This document shows, in pieces, positions 44,401 to 57,000 of a stretch of DNA of 64,000 nucleotides. A program made the position numbers and the translations under genes. The notes beneath the pieces are model-generated. The model searched no databases. It saw only the letters and a program-made list of their open reading frames with translations, and was not told the DNA's origin. Positions within the stretch are counted from its first letter, which is position 1, and each line of letters begins with the position of its first letter. Source of the DNA: Rugalucina vietnamica (taxonomy: Eukaryota > Mollusca > Bivalvia > Lucinida > Lucinidae). The DNA is taken from the NCBI GenBank assembly GCA_964017185.1, contig OZ024874.1, positions 48,760,856 to 48,824,855 on the forward strand, written 5' to 3'.

Positions 44401-45104
44401 TGAGCCTGACGGCTCCTGTGAGCTAAAACAAAATTTTAATACGTGAAAATCTCTTGAAATAACAGCTCACTAAATTCTAGATGACAAACGGCTGCCCATA
44501 CTTCTAAATGCATTTTAGCTCTCGCATAGTTCGATGATGATAAGATCATTATAATTATGTTCAAAAATAGCATACACTATTATACCAGTTCTCGCATAGC
44601 GAGTGTGCATGGAAGATTATTATTTTGGACACATCAACGGCGTTCCATACAAAATGCACTGTTTTATCGAAATGCAATTCGCAGCGTATTTCTATACAGT
44701 GGTTTCATATCAAGCACTGTTCAGGCTATCAGTATACAAAAATTCAACCGTATCAAAGTCGGTGCAATTTTTTGGTCATTTTGTAAGATACGCGATTTCG
44801 GTTCCCCAACTATTATTTTATATGGTCACAGGGCCATTGTTTTACTGTTTCGATTGTAAAACTGGTTTTGTGCGTGTCAGGCAGATGTGGAAATAGATTA
44901 TGAAAATAATTTCACCAGGTAATCCCAGGTTACAAAACTTTTGACCTCCGGGCAGCATAAGTGCCCCTTTAAGCCTCTTCAGCGACCCTATAGATTTGGC
45001 AACATAGAACCAACATTACTGTCAACAGGGTATTCGATGCAATGACTAGTATAATCCAAATGGGACCAAATACGTTAAACAATGGTTAGAAAATGAATCT
45101 TAAC
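44401..45104. other. No recognisable gene
   Basis: Two overlapping open frames of about 100 codons (44557-44896) lack recognisable domains and splice context. A palindromic GAGCCTGACGGCTC lies near 44401-44417. Confidence 0.5.
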
Positions 45105-45390
45105 CGATAACAATTCATTGACTAGTTAGACACTCACCACGAGGACCGAACAATTAACATACTGTGTACCACTGCAGAAGATGAAGGCGAGGTAAGGGCC
45201 CTGTAAAACCGGTCAAAGCCCCCCCCCCCCCCCATAATTTTATATTACTGATCGCTCCAAGGCAAAACTTCTGCTGTGGTTCTATTTTTCTGTATTTTGT
45301 GTTTTGGAGTCGAATGTTTGTGCTGTTCGAACCTGATATACGTTTTCATAATTTAAGATAAGCTCTGGTACCTAAGGGCCGCATATAGGG
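45105..45390 (+). mobile_element. RT retroelement fragment, plus strand
   Basis: CATTGACTAGTTAGACACTC, CACCACGAGGACCGAACAAT, ACCACTGCAGAAG and ATTATATTACTGATCG correspond to the 3' untranslated part of the family. A C homopolymer is present at about 45218-45232. It abuts the minus-strand copy that follows. Confidence 0.75.
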
Positions 45391-46665
45391 AAAGGTACAA
45401 ATAGGCAAAGATCAGGAAAAGGCGCAATCAGCAAAAGATTCCCACTCCAAAAACCCGAGGTGGGAAAAAACCAAACCAACAATCAGGCACCCACACCACG
45501 AAAACATTTCGTAAGCCGAATGAGCAGCTATTTTCCCAATAGGTGGCCACTCAGTTACCTTAACTTAACTAAAAATATGAAAACATACATAAGGCGCCAA
45601 CAGCACAAAAATATTAAACACCAAGACATAAAACAAAAAGAACCACCACAGAAGTATCGACTTGGAACGATCAGTAACAAAAAGTTACTGGCGGGCTTAA
45701 ATCGATTTTACACGGCCGTAACCTCACCCTCAGCTTCTGCAGTGGTTCATAACATTTAGTTAGTTCTTCGGTCCTCGTGGTGAATCTCTAACTAGTCAAT
45801 GAATCATCAAGAACAAACAAATAAATCAAGATAAACATCCTGATGAATCAAAAACCAGGACTCACAGATTGAGTAAGCTGCCCGACGATGGAGATCCCTG
45901 GGCGCCGAATAACTTACTAACTCCGGAGCAAAAGGAAAACATCAGTTGGACCCCGGTGGGCCAAGCAACAGACAAGAAGCTCCGGCCCCAACCAACTAAA
46001 ATGAATAGCTTTAAGTCGGGGCCATCATAGAGTCTGACGCCCGACCCACCGGCGTGCAATTAAAGAAGGCAGCGTAGTTATCAACCATGATTGGGTTAAA
46101 AACTAAGCATGCAGACTGTCGCATAACATTCAAGTTATAACCTATACGTCTGTACCGTGTTATGATTTTTCTAAACTGAAAAGAAAAATCATTACTTCCT
46201 ATGTTTCTTGAATTTGTAAACCAAGTCACCATAAAATTCTGGTTCCGAAAGGCCCTCATTTAAAAGCGTCTTTAACCCAGCATTATATTTGGAAATCAAT
46301 TCATAGTGTCTACGATAAAATTTAGAAAAGGTTTTTCGAAGTTTATGATACCGATAGCCCTGTTGGAGAAGTTTGGCCGTTAAACATTTATTACGAGCGT
46401 TGAAGTCTGTAACATGATTGCAGACTCTAGCAAACCTAATAAGTTGCGAAATGTATACGCCATAAGAAGCACGGCGAGGAACGTCACCATCCAAAAACGG
46501 AAAGTTTACTATATCAAAATCAAAGTCATCGCGCTTATCATTAATTTTAGAAGAAACAAATCCATTTGCAACAGAAAGATGTAGATCTAAAAAGGGGTTT
46601 TCGGTATCCGAGATATTGGCTTTGTTCAACTGTAGTTCAGGTGGATAAATTTGATTGACCATACC
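45391..46665 (-). mobile_element. RT retroelement, best-preserved copy
   Basis: Runs on the minus strand from the coding region at 46662 to the 3' tail at about 45391. It contains the open frame at 46192-46662, a second block (YNLNVMRQSACLVF, FFNCTPVGRASDSMMAPT; about 46011-46150) and a 600-bp 3' region shared with all other copies. The 5' part, including the RT catalytic region, is missing. Confidence 0.85.
46192..46662 (-). pseudogene. Reverse transcriptase C-terminal region of the retroelement
   Basis: 156 codons open. Conserved string: NPFLDLHLSVANG, then INDKRDDFDFDIVNFPFLDG, YGVYISQLIRFARVCNHV, KLLQQGYRYHKLRKTFSKFY and EFYGDLVYKFKK. This is the region after the RT palm in a group of invertebrate retroelements. 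The FLDL segment followed by a charged stretch and a short-range LRxxR-like helix resembles the layout in Penelope-like or DIRS-like RTs, but the class cannot be settled without the missing catalytic part. No YxDD is present here. The open frame suggests a relatively recent, although truncated, insertion. Confidence 0.75.
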
Positions 46666-46689
46666 TTCAAAATATGGGTTGTCAATGTT

Positions 46690-46845
46690 CTGTCAAGTAG
46701 CTGCTCACTCATCTTACGATATGTTTTCTAAGTATAAACACCTTTTTATCAATTTATGTTTTGCCCACTACGGTTTTTGGAAAGTGGTGAATAGCGTTTT
46801 GATTGCGCCTGTTCCAGATCACTGCCTACTTGTACCTTTTTCACC
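46690..46845 (+). mobile_element. Retroelement 3' tail fragment, diverged
   Basis: GCTGCTCACTCATCTTACGA, TTTTGCCCACTACGGTTTTT and CACTGCCTACTTGTACC match the family tail at lower identity than the other copies. It implies an older or sister subfamily. Confidence 0.7.
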
Positions 46846-46929
46846 AATTCACTGCATCATGTAGGCATACCACAATATCATGCATATTGAAGAACTAAAC
46901 ATGCAGAACATGTGGTAATTTCTTCCCAG

Positions 46930-47115
46930 ATAGCATGACAACGTTGGTCCAACGTAGGATTTCGGTAGTGTGCTACGTTGGACCAACGTTGGTAGCTTAC
47001 GTTGGCCCATCGTCATTTTGCTCATCGGGCCTCCGTTAAGCCAACGTAGGTCAGAGTGTACTGATAACGTCGATTCAACGTTGATTCAACGTTGGGCCAA
47101 CGTTACATTTCAGTA
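46930..47115. repeat. ACGTTGG/CCAACGT palindromic repeat cluster
   Basis: About ten words of ACGTTGG or CCAACGT alternate in both orientations (for example CAACGTTGGTCCAACGTAGG and GTTGGACCAACGTTGG). Many pairs are self-complementary. It is probably an internal part of a repeat family. No coding. Confidence 0.75.
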
Positions 47116-47869
47116 GGCTAAATAGGCTTAATTAGTTAGCCTTTAGTACCTGTGCCTTAGTACACTAAATGTTGAAGTATGCTTGTAGTAATCTAATAAA
47201 GACAAAAAGACAGCACATGTTTCGGTATCTTTATTAGAAATAAATGTATCAAACAAACATATATTCAAGTTGATCTGTTTCGTTTGTCAGGCTGCGCGGA
47301 TGAATCTGTTTGTTCTCCTTTGTAGTCATCGTCATTGTTAAGGCTGTTGTGTGTTTTCCAATTGTGCGTTGACTGCGCATAGATGTACAGGCCGATCTGT
47401 TTGTTTTAAGCCTGGTCTGTTTCCTTGTAAGTCTGTGTGGGTGAGCTTACATGAACGCGCTGACTCGTCTGTTCAATCGCTGGTCTAGTGAATTCGCAGT
47501 ATTGTCTTTTCCTACTATAGACAGTGCAGAATGATTTTTCCTTGATAGACTGCAAAAGGATCCATTCCTTTGTTTGACTGTTCGACTGTGCAGACCAATC
47601 TGCTCCGTTGTTAGCGGTCTCCATTTCTTTGAAAGAATATGTACATCCTGATCTGGTTTGGGATGCTCAAACTGATATTTTCTGTTAAAGCAGCAGTATC
47701 TTCATCACAGCACAACTTATAAAATCTGAAAATAAATCAATAAATAAAAATGCATAATTTATTTGTAAATGATATATTTATCTAATTTCCAAACATGATA
47801 ATAATTATGATAATAATAAAACATGGTTTAACAACAGCAAAAATGAACATTACCAGAAAAAAAGATGGG
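47116..47869. other. No recognisable gene
   Basis: A 10-bp inverted pair, CTAATAAAGA / TCTTTATTAG, spans about 47192-47236. A 72-codon minus open frame (47406-47624) shows no known domain. Poor evidence for anything functional. Confidence 0.5.
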
Positions 47870-48021
47870 TGAAGTTAGCCGAAGTAGCCTGACCAGCCGA
47901 GGTAGGCTACTTCGGCTGGCCGGAGTAGCCTGACCAGCCGAGGTAGGCTACTTCGGCTGGCCGGAGTAGCCTGACCAGCCGAAGTAGCAGAAATTGCTGG
48001 CATATGTAGCCGAAACAGCCG
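47870..48021. repeat. 41-bp palindromic minisatellite at the satellite edge
   Basis: AGTAGCCTGACCAGCCGAGG plus TAGGCTACTTCGGCTGGCCGG repeats at 47883, 47924 and 47965 (41-bp period, the third copy diverging). Each unit has inverted GTAGCC/GGCTAC words. It meets the 373-bp satellite at 48022 without spacer. Confidence 0.85.
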
Positions 48022-51000
48022 CATTGACGTGCGCGGAGTTTAGGGAGCAAGCGACCTAGTGGGATTTACAGTAGAAGGGATGTACTTTCAGACCACATAA
48101 GCGGCTATGTCGGGAAAACTTTGATGACCGAAAATGGAAATTTCTGTATAGTATTGCAATGTGTCGGTACCAACTCGGGCTGGTTTCTCACGGAACCCCA
48201 CCGAGTTTAGGGAGTTCGAGACCCAGTGGGGCTTGTAGTCTATACAAGTGCCTTTACAGCCCATAGGTCGGTTATATTGGGAAAACTCTGGTTTGTCGGA
48301 AATTTCAACTCAAACATTGGGAAACGTGAACATTCATGGGTTTGCGGGTGGGGTAAGAGGCACCCCTGTCATTGACGTGCGCGGAGTTTAGGGAGCAAGC
48401 GACCTAGTGGGATTTACAGTAGAAGGAATGTACTTTCAGACCACATAAGCGGCTATGCCGGGAAAACTCTAGTTTTCGAGAAATAGGGGTACAAAAATGA
48501 CCAAAAATGGAAATTTCTGTCTAGTATTGCAATGTGTCGGTACCAACTCGGGCTGGTTTCTCACAGAACCCCACCGAGTTTAGGGAGTTCGAGACCCAGT
48601 GGGTCTTGTAGTCCATACAAGTGCCTTTACAGCCCATAGGTCGGTTATACTGGGAAAACTCTGGTTTGTCGAAAATTTCAACTCAAACATTGGGAAACGT
48701 GAACATTCATGGGTTTGGGGGTGGAGTTTAAGGCACCCCTGTCATTGACGTGCACGGAGTTTAGGGAGCAAGCGACCTAGTGGGATTTACAGTAGAAGGG
48801 ATGTATTTTCAGACCACATAAGCGGCTATGCCGGGAAAACTCTAGTTTTCTAGAAATAGGGGTACAAAAATGACCAAAAATGGAAATTTCTGTACAGTTT
48901 TGCAATGTGTTGGTACCAACTCGGGCTGGTTTCTCACAGAACCCCACCGAGTTTAGGGAGTTCGAGACCCAGTGGGGCTTGTAGTCCATACAAGTGCCTT
49001 TACAGCCCATAGGTCGGTTATACTGGGAAAACTCTGGTTTGTCGGAAATTTCAACTCAAACATTGGGAAACGTGAACATTCATGGGTTTGGGGGTGGGGT
49101 AAGAGGCACCCCTGTCATTGACGTGCACGGAGTTTAGGGAGCAAGCGACCTAGTGGGATTAACAGTAGAAGGGATGTACTTTCAGACCATATAAGCGGCT
49201 ATGTCGGGAAAACTCTGGTTTTCGAGAAATAGAGGTACAAATATGACCGAAAATGGAAATTTCTGTATAGTATTGCAATGTGTCGGTACCAACTCGGGCT
49301 GGTTTCTCACAGAACCCCACCGAGTTTAGGGAGTTCGAGACCCAGTGGGGCTTGTAGTCTATACAAGTGCCTTTACAGCCCATAGGTCGGTTATACTGGG
49401 AAAACTCTGGTTTGTTGGAAATTTCAACTCAAACATTGGGAAACGTGAACAATCATGGTTTTGCGGGTGGGGTAAGAGGCACCCCTGTCATTGACGTGCG
49501 TGGAGTTTAGGGAGCAAGCAACCTAGTGGGATTTACAGTAGAAGGAATGTACTTTCAGACCACATAAGCGGCTATGCCGAGAAAACTCTGGTTTTCGAGA
49601 AATAGGGGTACAAAAATGACCAAAATGGAAATTTCTGTATAGTATTGCAATGTGTCGGTACCAACTCGGGCTGGTTTCTCACAGAACCCCACTGAGTTTA
49701 GGGAGTTCGAGACCCAGTGGGTCTTGTAGTCCATACAAGTGCCTTTACAGCCCATAGGTCGGTTATACTGGGAAAACTCTGGTTTGTCGAAAATTTCAAC
49801 TCAAACATTGGGAAACGTGAACATTCATGGGTTTGGGGGTGGGGTATAAGGCACCCCTGTCATTGACGTGCACGGCGTTTAGGGAGCAAGCGACCTAGTG
49901 GGATTTACAGTAGAAGGGATGTATTTTCAGACCACATAAGCGGCTATGCCGGGAAAACTCTAGTTATCTAGAAATAGGGGTACAAAAATGACCAAAAATG
50001 GAAATTTCTGTACAGTATTGCAGTGTGTCGGTACCAACTCGGGCTGGCTTCTCACAGAACCCCACCGAGTTTAGTGAGTTCGAGACCCAGTGGGGCTTGT
50101 AGTCCATACAAGTGCCTTTACAGCCCATAGGTCGGTTATACTGGGAAAACTCTGGTTTGTCGGAAATTTTAACTCAAACATTGGGAAACGTGAACATTCA
50201 TGGGTTTGCGGGTGGGGTATAAGGTACCCCTGTGATTGGCGAGCACGGAGTTTAGGGAGCAAGCGACCTAGTGGGATTTACAGTAGTAGGGATGTACTTT
50301 TAGACCATATAAGCGGCTATGTCAAGAAAACTCTGGTTTTCGAGAAATAGGGGTACAAAGATGACCGAAAATGGAAATTTCTGTACAGTATTGCAATGTG
50401 TCGGTACCAAAACGGGCTGGTTTCTCACAGAACCCCACCGAGTTTAGGGAGTTCGAGACCCAGTGGGCCTTGTAGTCCATACAAGTGCCTTTACAGCCCA
50501 TAGGTCGGTAATACTGGGAAAACTTTGGTTTGTCGGAAATTTCAACTCAAACATTCTGAAACGTGAACATTCATGGTTTTGGGGGTGGGGTATGAGGCAC
50601 CCCTGTCATTGACGTGCGCAGAGTTTAGGGAGCAAGCGACCTAGTGGGATTTACAGTAGAATGTATGTACTTTTAGACCACATAATTGGCTATGCCGGGA
50701 AAACTCTAGTTTTCGAGAAACAGGGGTACAAAAATGACCAAAAATGGAAATTTCTGTATAGTATTGCAATGTGTCGGTACCAACTCGGGCTGGTTTCTCA
50801 CAGAACCCCACCGAGTTTAGGGAGTTCGAGACCCAGTGGGGCTTGTAGTCCATACAAGTGCCTTTACAGCCCATAGGTCGGTTATACTGGGAAAACTCTG
50901 GTTTGTCGGAAATTTCAACTCAAATATTGGGAAACGTGAACATTCACGGGTTTGGAGGTGGGGTAAGAGGCACAGCTGTCATTGACGTTCGCGGAGTTTA

Positions 51001-54000
51001 GGGAGCAAGCGACCTAGTGGGATTTACAGTAGAAGGGATGTACTTTTAGACCACATAAGCGGCTATGCCGGGAAAACTCTAGTTTTTGAAAAAATAGGGG
51101 TACAAAAATGACCAAAAATGGAAATTTCTGTACAGTATTGCAATGTGTCGGTACCAAAACGGGCTGGTTTCTCACAGAACCCCACCGAGTTTAGGGAGTT
51201 CGAGACCCAGTGGGCCTTGTAGTCCATACAAGTGCCTTTACAGCCCATAGGTCGGTAATACTGGGAAAACTCTGGTTTGTCGGAAATTTCAACTCAAACA
51301 TTGGGAAACGTGAACATTCATGGGTTTGGGGGTGGGGTAAGAGGCACCCCTGTTATTGACGTGACGTGCGCGGAGTTTAGGGAGCAAACGACCTAGTGGG
51401 ATTTACAGTAGAAGGGACGTACTTTTAAACCACATAAGCGGCTATGCCGGGAAAACTCTAGTTTTCGAAAAAATAGGGGTACAAAAATGACCGAAAATGG
51501 AAATTTCTGTACAGTATTGCAATGTGTCGGTACCAACACGGGCTGGTTTCTCACAGAACCCCACCGAGTTTAGGGAGTTCGAGACCCAGTGGGGCTTGTA
51601 GTCCATACAAGTGCCTTTACAGCCCATAGGTCGGTTATACTGGGAAAACTCTGGTTTGTCGGAAATTTTAACTCAAACATTGGGAAACGTGAACATTCAT
51701 GGTTTTTGGGGTGGGTATGAGGCACCCCTGTCATTGACGTGCGCGGAGTTTAGGGAGCAAACGACCTAGTGGGATTTACAGTAGAAGGGACGTACTTTTA
51801 AACCACATAAGCGGCTATGCCGGGAAAACTCTAGTTTTCGAAAAAATAGGGGTACAAAAATGACCGAAAATGGAAATTTCTGTATAGTGTTGCAATGTGT
51901 CGGTACCAACTCGGGCTGGTTTCTCACAGAACCCCACCGAGTTTAGGGAGTTCGAGACCCAGTGGGGCTTGTAGTCTATACAAGTGCCTTTACAGCCCAT
52001 AGGTCGGTTATACTGGGAAAACTCTGGTTTGTCGGAAATTTCAACTCAAACATTGGGAAACGTGAACATTCATGGTTTTGGGGGTGGGGTAAGAGGCACC
52101 CCTGTCATTGACGTGCGCGGAGTTTAGGGAGCAAGCGACCTAGTGGGATTTACAGTAGAAGGAATGTACTTTCAGACCACATACGCGGCTATGCCGGGAA
52201 AACTCTAGTTTTCGAAAAAATAGGGGTACAAAAATGACCAAAAATGGAAATTTCTGTACAGTATTGCAATGTGTCGGTACCAACTCGGGCTGGTTTCTCA
52301 CAGAACCCCACCGAGTTTAGGGAGTTCGAGACCCAGTGGGGCTAGTAGTCCATACAAGTGCCTTTACAGCCCATAGGTCGGTTATACTGGGAAAACTCTG
52401 GTTTGTCGGAAATTTCAACTCAAACATTGGGAAACGTGATCATTCATGAGTTTGGGGGTGGGGTATGAGGCACCCCTGTCATTGACGTGCGCGGAGTTTA
52501 GGGAGCAAGCGACCTAGTGGGATTTACAGTAGAAGGGATGTACTTTCAGACCATATAAGCGGCTATGTCGGGAAAACTCTGGTTTTCGAGAAATAGGGGT
52601 ACAAAGATGACCGAAAATGGAAATTTCTGTATAGTATTGCAATGTGTCGGTACCAACTCGGGCTGGTTTCTCACAGAACCCCACCGAGTTTAGGGAGTTC
52701 GAGACCCAGTGGGGTTTGTAGTCTATACAAAGTGCCTTTACAGCCCATAGGTCGGTTATACTGGGAAAACTCTGGTTTGTCGGAAGTTTCAACTCAAACA
52801 TTGGGAAACGTGAACATTCATTGGTTTTGGGGGTGGGGTAAGAGGCACCCCTGTCATTGACGTGTGCGGAGGTTAGGGAGCAAGCGACCTAATGGGATTT
52901 ACAGTAGAAGGAATGTACGTTCCGACCACATAAGCGGCTATGCCGGGAAAACTCTAGTTTTCGAGAAATAGGGGTACAAAAAATGACCAAAAATGGAAAT
53001 TTCTGTATAGTATTGCAATGTGTCGGTACCAACTCGGGCTGGTTTCTCACAGAACCCAACCGAGTTTAGGGAGTTCGAGACCCAGTGGGTCTTGTAGTCC
53101 ATACAAGTGCCTTTACAGCCCATAGGTCGGTTATACTGGGAAAACTCTGGTTTGTCGAAAATTTCAACTCAAACATTGGGAAACGTGAACATTCATGGGT
53201 TTGGGGGTGGGGTATAAGGCACCCCTGTCATTGACGAGCACGGAGTTTAGGGAGCAAGCGACCTAGTGGGATTCACAGTAGAAGGGATGTATTTTCAGAC
53301 CACATAAGCGGCTATGCCGGGAAAACTCTAGTTTTCTAGAAATAGGGGTACAAAAATGACCAAAAATGGAAATTTCTGTACAGTATTGCAATGTGTCGGT
53401 ACCAACTCGGGCTGGTTTCTCACAGAACCCCACCGAGTTTAGGGAGTTCGAGACCCAGTGGGGCTTGTAGTCCATACAAGTGCCTTTACAGCCCATAGGT
53501 CGGTTATACTGGGAAAACTCTGGTTTGTCGGAAATTTCAATTCAAACATTGGGAAACGTGAACATTCATGGGTTTTGGGGTGGGGTAAGAGGCACCCCTG
53601 TCATTGACGTGCGCGGAGTTGAGGGAGCAAACGACCTAGTGGGATTTACAGTAGAAGGGACGTACTTTTAAACCACATAAGCGGCTATGCCGGGAAAACT
53701 CTAGTTTTCGAAAAAATAGGGGTACAAAAATGACCGAAAATGGAAATTTCTGTACAGTATTGCAATGTGTCGGTACCAACTCGGGCTGGTTTCTCAAAGA
53801 ACCCCACCGAGTTTAGGGAGTTCGAGACCCAGTGGGCCTTGTAGTCCATACAAGTGCCTTTACAGCCCATAGGTCGATAATACTGGGAAAACTCTGGTTT
53901 GTCGGAAATTTTAACTCAAACATTGGGAAACGTGAACATTCATGGGTTTGGGTGTGGGGTATGAGGCACCCCTGTCATTGACGTGCGCGGAGTTTAGGGA

Positions 54001-57000
54001 GCAAGCGACCTAGTGGGATTTACAGTAGAAGGAATGTACTTTCAGACCACATAAGCGGCTATGCCGGGAAAACTCTAGTTTTCGAGAAATAGGGGTACAA
54101 AAATGACCAAAAATGGAAATTTCTGTACAGTTTTGCAATGTGTTGGTACCAACTCGGGCTGGTTTCTCACAGAACCCCACCGAGTTTAGGGAGTTCGAGA
54201 CCCAGTGGGGCTTGTAGTCCATACAAGTGCCTTTACAGCCCATAGGTCGGTTATACTGGGAAAACTCTGGTTTGTCGGAAATTTCAACTCAAACATTGGG
54301 AAACGTGAACATTCATGGGTTTGGGGGTGGGGTAAGAGGCACCCCTGTCATTGACGTGCGCGGAGTTTAGGGAGCAAGCGACCTAGTGGGATTTACAGTA
54401 GAAGGGATGTACTTTTAGACCACATAAGCGGCTATGTCGGGAAAACTCTGGTTTTTGAGAAATAGGGGTACAAAGATGACCGAAAATTGAAATTTCTGTA
54501 TAGTATTGCAATGTGTCGGTACCAACTCGGGCTGGTTTCTCACAGAACCCCACCGAGTTTAGGGAGTTCGAGACCCAGTGGGGCTTGTAGTCTATACAAG
54601 TGCCTTTACAGCCCATAGGTCGGTTATACTAGGAAAACTCTGGTTTGTCGGAAATTTCAACTCAAACATTGGGAAACGTGAACATTCATTGTTTTGGGGG
54701 TGGGGTAAGAGGCACCCCTGTCATTGACGTGCGCGGAGTTTAGGGAGCAAGCGACCTAGTGGGATTTACAGTAAAAGGAATGTACTTTCAGACCACATAA
54801 GCGGCTATGCCGGGAAAACTCTAGTTTTCTAGAAATAGGGGTACAAAAATGACCAAAAATGGAAATTTCTGTATAGTATTGCAATGTGTCGGTACCAACT
54901 CGGGCTGGTTTCTCACAGAACCCCACCGAGTTTAGGGAGTTCGAGACCCAGTGAGGCTTGTAGTCCATACAAGTGCCTTTACAGCCCATAGGTCGGTTAT
55001 ACTGGGAAAACTCTGGTTTGTCGGAAATTTCAACTCAAACATTGGGAAACGTGAACATTCATGGGTTTGGGGGTGCGGTAAGAGGCACCCCTGTCATTGA
55101 CGTGCGCGGAGTTTAGGGAGCAAACGACCTAGTGGGATTTACAGTAGAAGGGACGTACTTTTAAACCACATAAGCGGCTATGCCGGGAAAACTCTAGTTT
55201 TCGAAAAAATAGGGGTACAAAAATGACCGAAAATGGAAATTTCTGTACAGTATTGCAATGTGTCGGTACCAACTCGGGCTGGTTTCTCACAGAACCCAAC
55301 CGAGTTTAGGGAGTTCGAGACCCAGTGGGCCTTGTAGTCCATACAAGTGCCTTTACAGCCCATAGGTCGGTAATACTGGGAAAACTCTGGTTTGTCGGAA
55401 ATTTCAACTCAAACATTGGGAAACGTGAACATTCATTGGTTTGGGGGTGGGGTATGAGGCACCCCTGTCATTGACGTGCGCGGAGTTTAGGGAGCAAGCG
55501 ACCTAGTGGGATTTACAGTAGAAGGGATGTACTTTCAGACCATATAAGCGGCTATGTAGGGAAATCTCTCGTTTTCGAGAAATAGGGGTACAAAGATGAC
55601 CGAAAATGGAAATTTCTGTATAGTATTGCAATGTGTCGGTACCAACTCGGGCTGGTTTCTCACAGAACCCCACCGAGTTTAGGGAGTTCGAGACCCAGTG
55701 GGGCTTGTAGTCTATACAAGTGCCTTTACAGCCCATAGGTCGGTTATACTGGGAAAACTCTGGTTTGTCGGAAATTTCAACTCAAACATTGGGAAACGTG
55801 AACATTCATGGTTTTGGGGGTGGGGTAAGAGGCACCCCTGTCATTGACGTGCGCGGAGTTTAGGGAGCAAGCGACCTAGTGGGATTTACAGTAGAAGGAA
55901 TGTACTTTCAGACCACATAATTGGCTATGCCGGGAAAACTCTAGTTTTCGAGAAATAGGGGTACAAAAATGACCAAAAATGGAAATTTCTGTATAGTATT
56001 GCAATGTGTCGGTACCAACTCGGGCTGGTTTCTCACAGAACCCCACCGAGTTTAGGGAGTTCGAGACCCAGTGGGTCTTGTAGTCCATACAAGTGCCTTT
56101 ACAGCCCATAGGGCGGTTATACTGGGAAAACTCTGGTTTGTCGGAAATTTCAACTCAAACATTGGGAAACGTGAACATTCATGGGTTTGGGGGTGGGGTA
56201 TGAGGCACCCCTGTCATTGACGTGCGCGGAGTTTAGGGAGCAAGCGACCTAGTGGGATTTACAGTAGAAGGAATGTACTTTCAGACCACATAAGCGGCTA
56301 TGCCGGGAAAACTCTAGTTTTCGAAATAATAGGGGTACAAAAATGACTAAAAATGGAAATTTCTGTACAGTATTGCAATGTGTCGGTACCAACTCGGGCT
56401 GGTTTCTCACAGAACCCCACCGAGTTTAGGGAGTTCGAGACCCAGTGGGGCTTGTAGTCCATACAAGTGCCTTTACAGCCCATAGGTCGTTTATACTGGG
56501 AAAACTCTGGTTTGTCGGAAATTTCAACTCAAACATTGGGAAACGTGAACATTCATGGGTTTGGGGGTGCGGTAAGAGGCACCCCTGTCATTGACGTGCG
56601 CGGAGTTTAGGGAGCAAACGACCTAGTGGGATTTACAGTAGAAGGGACGTACTTTTAAACCACATAAGCGGCTATGCCGGGAAAACTCTAGTTTTCGAAA
56701 AAATAGGGGTACAAAAATGACCGAAAATGGAAATTTCTGTACAGTATTGCAATGTGTCGGTACCAACTCGGGCTGGTTTCTCACAGAACCCAACCGAGTT
56801 TAGGGAGTTCGAGACCCAGTGGGCCTTGTAGTCCATACAAGTGCCTTTACAGCCCATAGGTCGGTAATACTGGGAAAACTCTGGTTTGTCGGAAATTTCA
56901 ACTCAAACATTGGAAAACGTGAACATTCATGGGTTTGGGGGTGGGGTATGAGGCACCCCTGTCATTGACGTGCGCGGCGTTTAGGGAGCAAGCGACCTAG

